Shown here piece by piece: positions 5,413 to 7,177 of a stretch of DNA of 7,177 bases. Origin of the DNA: Labilithrix luteola (GTDB taxonomy: Bacteria; Myxococcota_A; Polyangia; Polyangiales; Polyangiaceae); assembly GCA_026225435.1 (NCBI GenBank), contig JAMFST010000054.1, forward strand, positions 1-7,177, written 5' to 3'. A program made the position numbers and the translations under genes. How positions within the stretch are numbered: position 1 is the first letter of the stretch; every line of letters begins with the position of its first letter. The notes beneath the pieces were generated by a model that saw nothing but the letters and a program-made list of their open reading frames with translations, was not told the origin of the DNA and made no database searches.

Positions 5413-6524
5413 GCAAAGCCGCCCCGACCTTCACGCTCGGCGTCGAAGAGGAGTATCAGATCGTTCATCCCGAAACCCGGGAGCTCCATTCGTACATCAG
5501 CCGGCTCATCGAGGATGGCAAGACGGTCCTGCGCGAACGCGTGCGGCCGGAGATGCACCAGTCGATGGTCGAGGTCGGGACGGACATTTGTAAGGATGTC
5601 ACCGCCGTCCGCGGAGAGCTCACCGAGATGCGGGCCGAGCTCTCCCGGCTGGCGCACAAGGGGGGCCTGCGGATCATCGCCGCGTCCACGCACCCCATCA
5701 GCGACTGGAAGGGGCAGGAGATCACCCAGGGGGCTCGCTACCTGGAGATCGTCAACGATCTGCAGGACGTCGCCCGCCAGAACCTGATCTTCGGCCTCCA
5801 CGTGCACGTCGGCATCCCCGACAAGGACGTGGCCATCGTCATCGCCAACCAGGTCCGTTACTTCCTGCCGCACCTCCTGGCGCTCACCACCTCGAGCCCC
5901 TTCTGGATCGGCCGCAAGACGGGGCTTTCGAGCACCCGCTGCGAGATCTTCAAGCGCTTCCCGCGCACCGGCATCCCCGACAGCTTCAACTCCTACAAGC
6001 AGTTCGAGGAGTTCGTGCAGCTGCTGGTGAAGACGGGCTGTATCGACAACGGCAAGCGCATCTGGTGGGACATCCGGGTCCACCACGTCTTCGACACCGT
6101 GGAGCTGCGCATCTGCGACATGCCCACCAACCTCAATCACACCATCGGCATCGTCGCCCTGGTGCAGTCGCTGGTGGCCACCCTCTACCGCCTGTACACC
6201 AAGAACATCGCCTGGCGTGACTACCCGCGCAGCCTGATCGAGGAGAACAAGTGGCGCGCCATGCGCTACGGCATCCACGGCAAGCTGATCGACTTCGGCC
6301 AGGAGAAGGAGCGCCCCTTCAAGGAGCTCGCTCTCGAGCTGTACGACCTGGTGAAGGAAGAAGCGAAGGAGCTCGGCGCCGACAAGGAGCTCGAGACCAT
6401 CCCGAAGATCCTCGAAGAGGGCACCAGCGCCGACCGCCAGCGCGAGATCTTCGACCAGAGCAACGGCAACCTGCACGCGGTCGTCGACTGGTTGATCGAA
6501 GAGACGATGCGCGGCATCGAGTGA
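5409..6524 (+). CDS. Carboxylate-amine ligase, glutamate-cysteine ligase type 2 (GCS2/YbdK) family
   Basis: This 371-residue protein matches the usual YbdK length (about 370). Members use ATP to join the carboxylate of glutamate or a similar acid to an amine; YbdK itself has weak gamma-glutamylcysteine synthetase activity. Visible family motifs are GVEEEYQ at 11-17 (acidic metal ligands E13-E15), GLHVHVGI at 129-136 (H131, H133), RTGIPDSF, WWDIR, VELRICDMP with R234 and D237, and ENKWRAMRYG in the C-terminal third. ATG 5409 overlaps the upstream TGA by 4 bases, and AGGAAG at 5397-5402 lies 6 bases upstream. The same frame stays open further upstream, but only as the arginine-rich shadow of the ATP-grasp gene. 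GVEEE belongs near the N-terminus, so 5409 is the start. Placement directly after another amide ligase argues for a multistep amide pathway rather than ordinary glutathione synthesis; no glutathione synthetase is recognisable here. Confidence 0.92.
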   Translation: MSKAAPTFTLGVEEEYQIVHPETRELHSYISRLIEDGKTVLRERVRPEMHQSMVEVGTDICKDVTAVRGELTEMRAELSRLAHKGGLRIIAASTHPISDWKGQEITQGARYLEIVNDLQDVARQNLIFGLHVHVGIPDKDVAIVIANQVRYFLPHLLALTTSSPFWIGRKTGLSSTRCEIFKRFPRTGIPDSFNSYKQFEEFVQLLVKTGCIDNGKRIWWDIRVHHVFDTVELRICDMPTNLNHTIGIVALVQSLVATLYRLYTKNIAWRDYPRSLIEENKWRAMRYGIHGKLIDFGQEKERPFKELALELYDLVKEEAKELGADKELETIPKILEEGTSADRQREIFDQSNGNLHAVVDWLIEETMRGIE

Positions 6525-6543
6525 ACGGCGTCGCGCGCTCTTC

Positions 6544-7177
6544 ATGAGGACGCGCGACTTCGAAGAGCTGGCGGCGCGGCTTGCGCGAAGGCGCCGCGGC
6601 GACGACGAATGGCAGCTGGGGACACCGTTCTCCGTGCTGCCGGCGCGCCGGGCGGCGCGCGAGGTTATCTTCTCGACGAAGGAGTCGGGGCTCATGGGGC
6701 TCCACGTGACGGATCTCCTCCGCACGTCGACCACGTGGGTCAGGCACTACGGCGTGACCTCGCGACCTGAGTGGTTGCGCCTCCGCACCGAACGAGACCT
6801 TGGTGCAAGCGTTCTGCACTTCCTCGGCGATCTCGATCCGCTGGACCTTGCGGTATTTGCCAGTCTGGTCGCCGGAACGCCGACCCACGGAATGAAGGTC
6901 GTCCACCTCGGCGTCGACGACGAGTGGCTCCGCCTCTGCAAGGAGCACATCAAGGTGACGGGGCGCCCGGCGCAGTTGCCGACCATCAAGATGTCGCCGT
7001 TCGAGATCGCTACCTATCGTGCGCTGCGCGATCTTCCGGGAGCCATACCGGCCGGAGTCGGCCCGGAAGCCCACGCGATTCTGGACGCCGGGCAGAAGCT
7101 CGAAGTCGAAGGAGCGTCGAACCCTGTCTTCTATGAAGGTGGCTTCTCCGCGACGCTCGAGACGATGCTCCGACGAC
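6544..7177 (+). CDS. Hypothetical protein (partial, runs off the right edge)
   Basis: An open frame starts at ATG 6544, 19 bp after the GCS2 stop, and runs to the window end without a stop (211 codons plus one base). I do not recognise the family. The protein begins MRTRDFEELAARLARRRRGD, has no signal peptide or membrane segment, and is of mixed composition. Motif-like stretches include WLRLCKEHIK and MSPFEIATYRALRDLPGA. Third positions are mostly G or C (by hand count about 42 of 211 codons end in A or T), which supports real coding. That is a weaker bias than I see in the cluster genes. No Shine-Dalgarno is evident before the ATG. The close spacing allows read-through from the ligase operon, but functional linkage is unproven. 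Arginine-rich frames overlapping it on either strand look like shadows. Confidence 0.65.
   Translation, partial: MRTRDFEELAARLARRRRGDDEWQLGTPFSVLPARRAAREVIFSTKESGLMGLHVTDLLRTSTTWVRHYGVTSRPEWLRLRTERDLGASVLHFLGDLDPLDLAVFASLVAGTPTHGMKVVHLGVDDEWLRLCKEHIKVTGRPAQLPTIKMSPFEIATYRALRDLPGAIPAGVGPEAHAILDAGQKLEVEGASNPVFYEGGFSATLETMLRR

Noticed and set aside
5370..6734. 454-residue minus-strand open frame across the GCS2 gene
   Set aside because: Shadow opposite a clear YbdK-family gene; no motifs.
6319..7074. 251-residue minus-strand open frame over the 3' end of GCS2 and the right-edge gene
   Set aside because: It overlaps the well-supported GCS2 C-terminus, is arginine-rich, and competes with a plus-strand frame that has better coding statistics.

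Overview
This is a GC-rich window (by eye about two thirds G+C, with codons ending mostly in G or C). The gene content and protein style suggest a deltaproteobacterial or myxobacterial (Myxococcota-like) chromosome. That placement is inferred from overall protein character, because the window has no rRNA or other phylogenetic marker. I see no tRNA, rRNA, CRISPR array, insertion sequence, transposase or integrase.

Left part (1-2616): two divergently transcribed genes share a 110-bp intergenic region. On the minus strand is the N-terminal 312 residues of an HlyD/YbhG-type periplasmic adaptor of an efflux pump, whose 3' end lies outside the window. On the plus strand is a complete aldehyde dehydrogenase of the PaaZ/BoxD type. 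It is best called 3,4-dehydroadipyl-CoA semialdehyde dehydrogenase of aerobic benzoyl-CoA breakdown. It is followed by a strong stem-loop.

Central and right part (2709-6524): four plus-strand genes are closely spaced. They encode (1) a class I glutamine amidotransferase-like protein, (2) a small alpha/beta-hydrolase esterase (GCSFG nucleophile elbow), (3) an ATP-grasp ligase and (4) a GCS2/YbdK-type carboxylate-amine ligase. Genes 3 and 4 overlap by ATGA, and gene 2 ends 25 bp before gene 3. A plausible sigma70-type promoter lies before gene 1. The Shine-Dalgarno of gene 2 is flanked on both sides by complementary TCACCT arms.

Taken together, the cluster looks like an uncharacterised amide/peptide-bond-forming pathway. 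Two unrelated ATP-dependent carboxylate-amine ligases would build a small amidated or peptide-like compound. The amidotransferase would supply ammonia or remove a gamma-glutamyl group, and the hydrolase would release or trim an ester or thioester. The substrate cannot be read from the sequence. This cluster is the most interesting content of the window.

Right edge (6544-7177): a further plus-strand reading frame starts 19 bp after the GCS2 gene and runs off the window without a stop. It encodes at least 211 residues of a protein I do not recognise.
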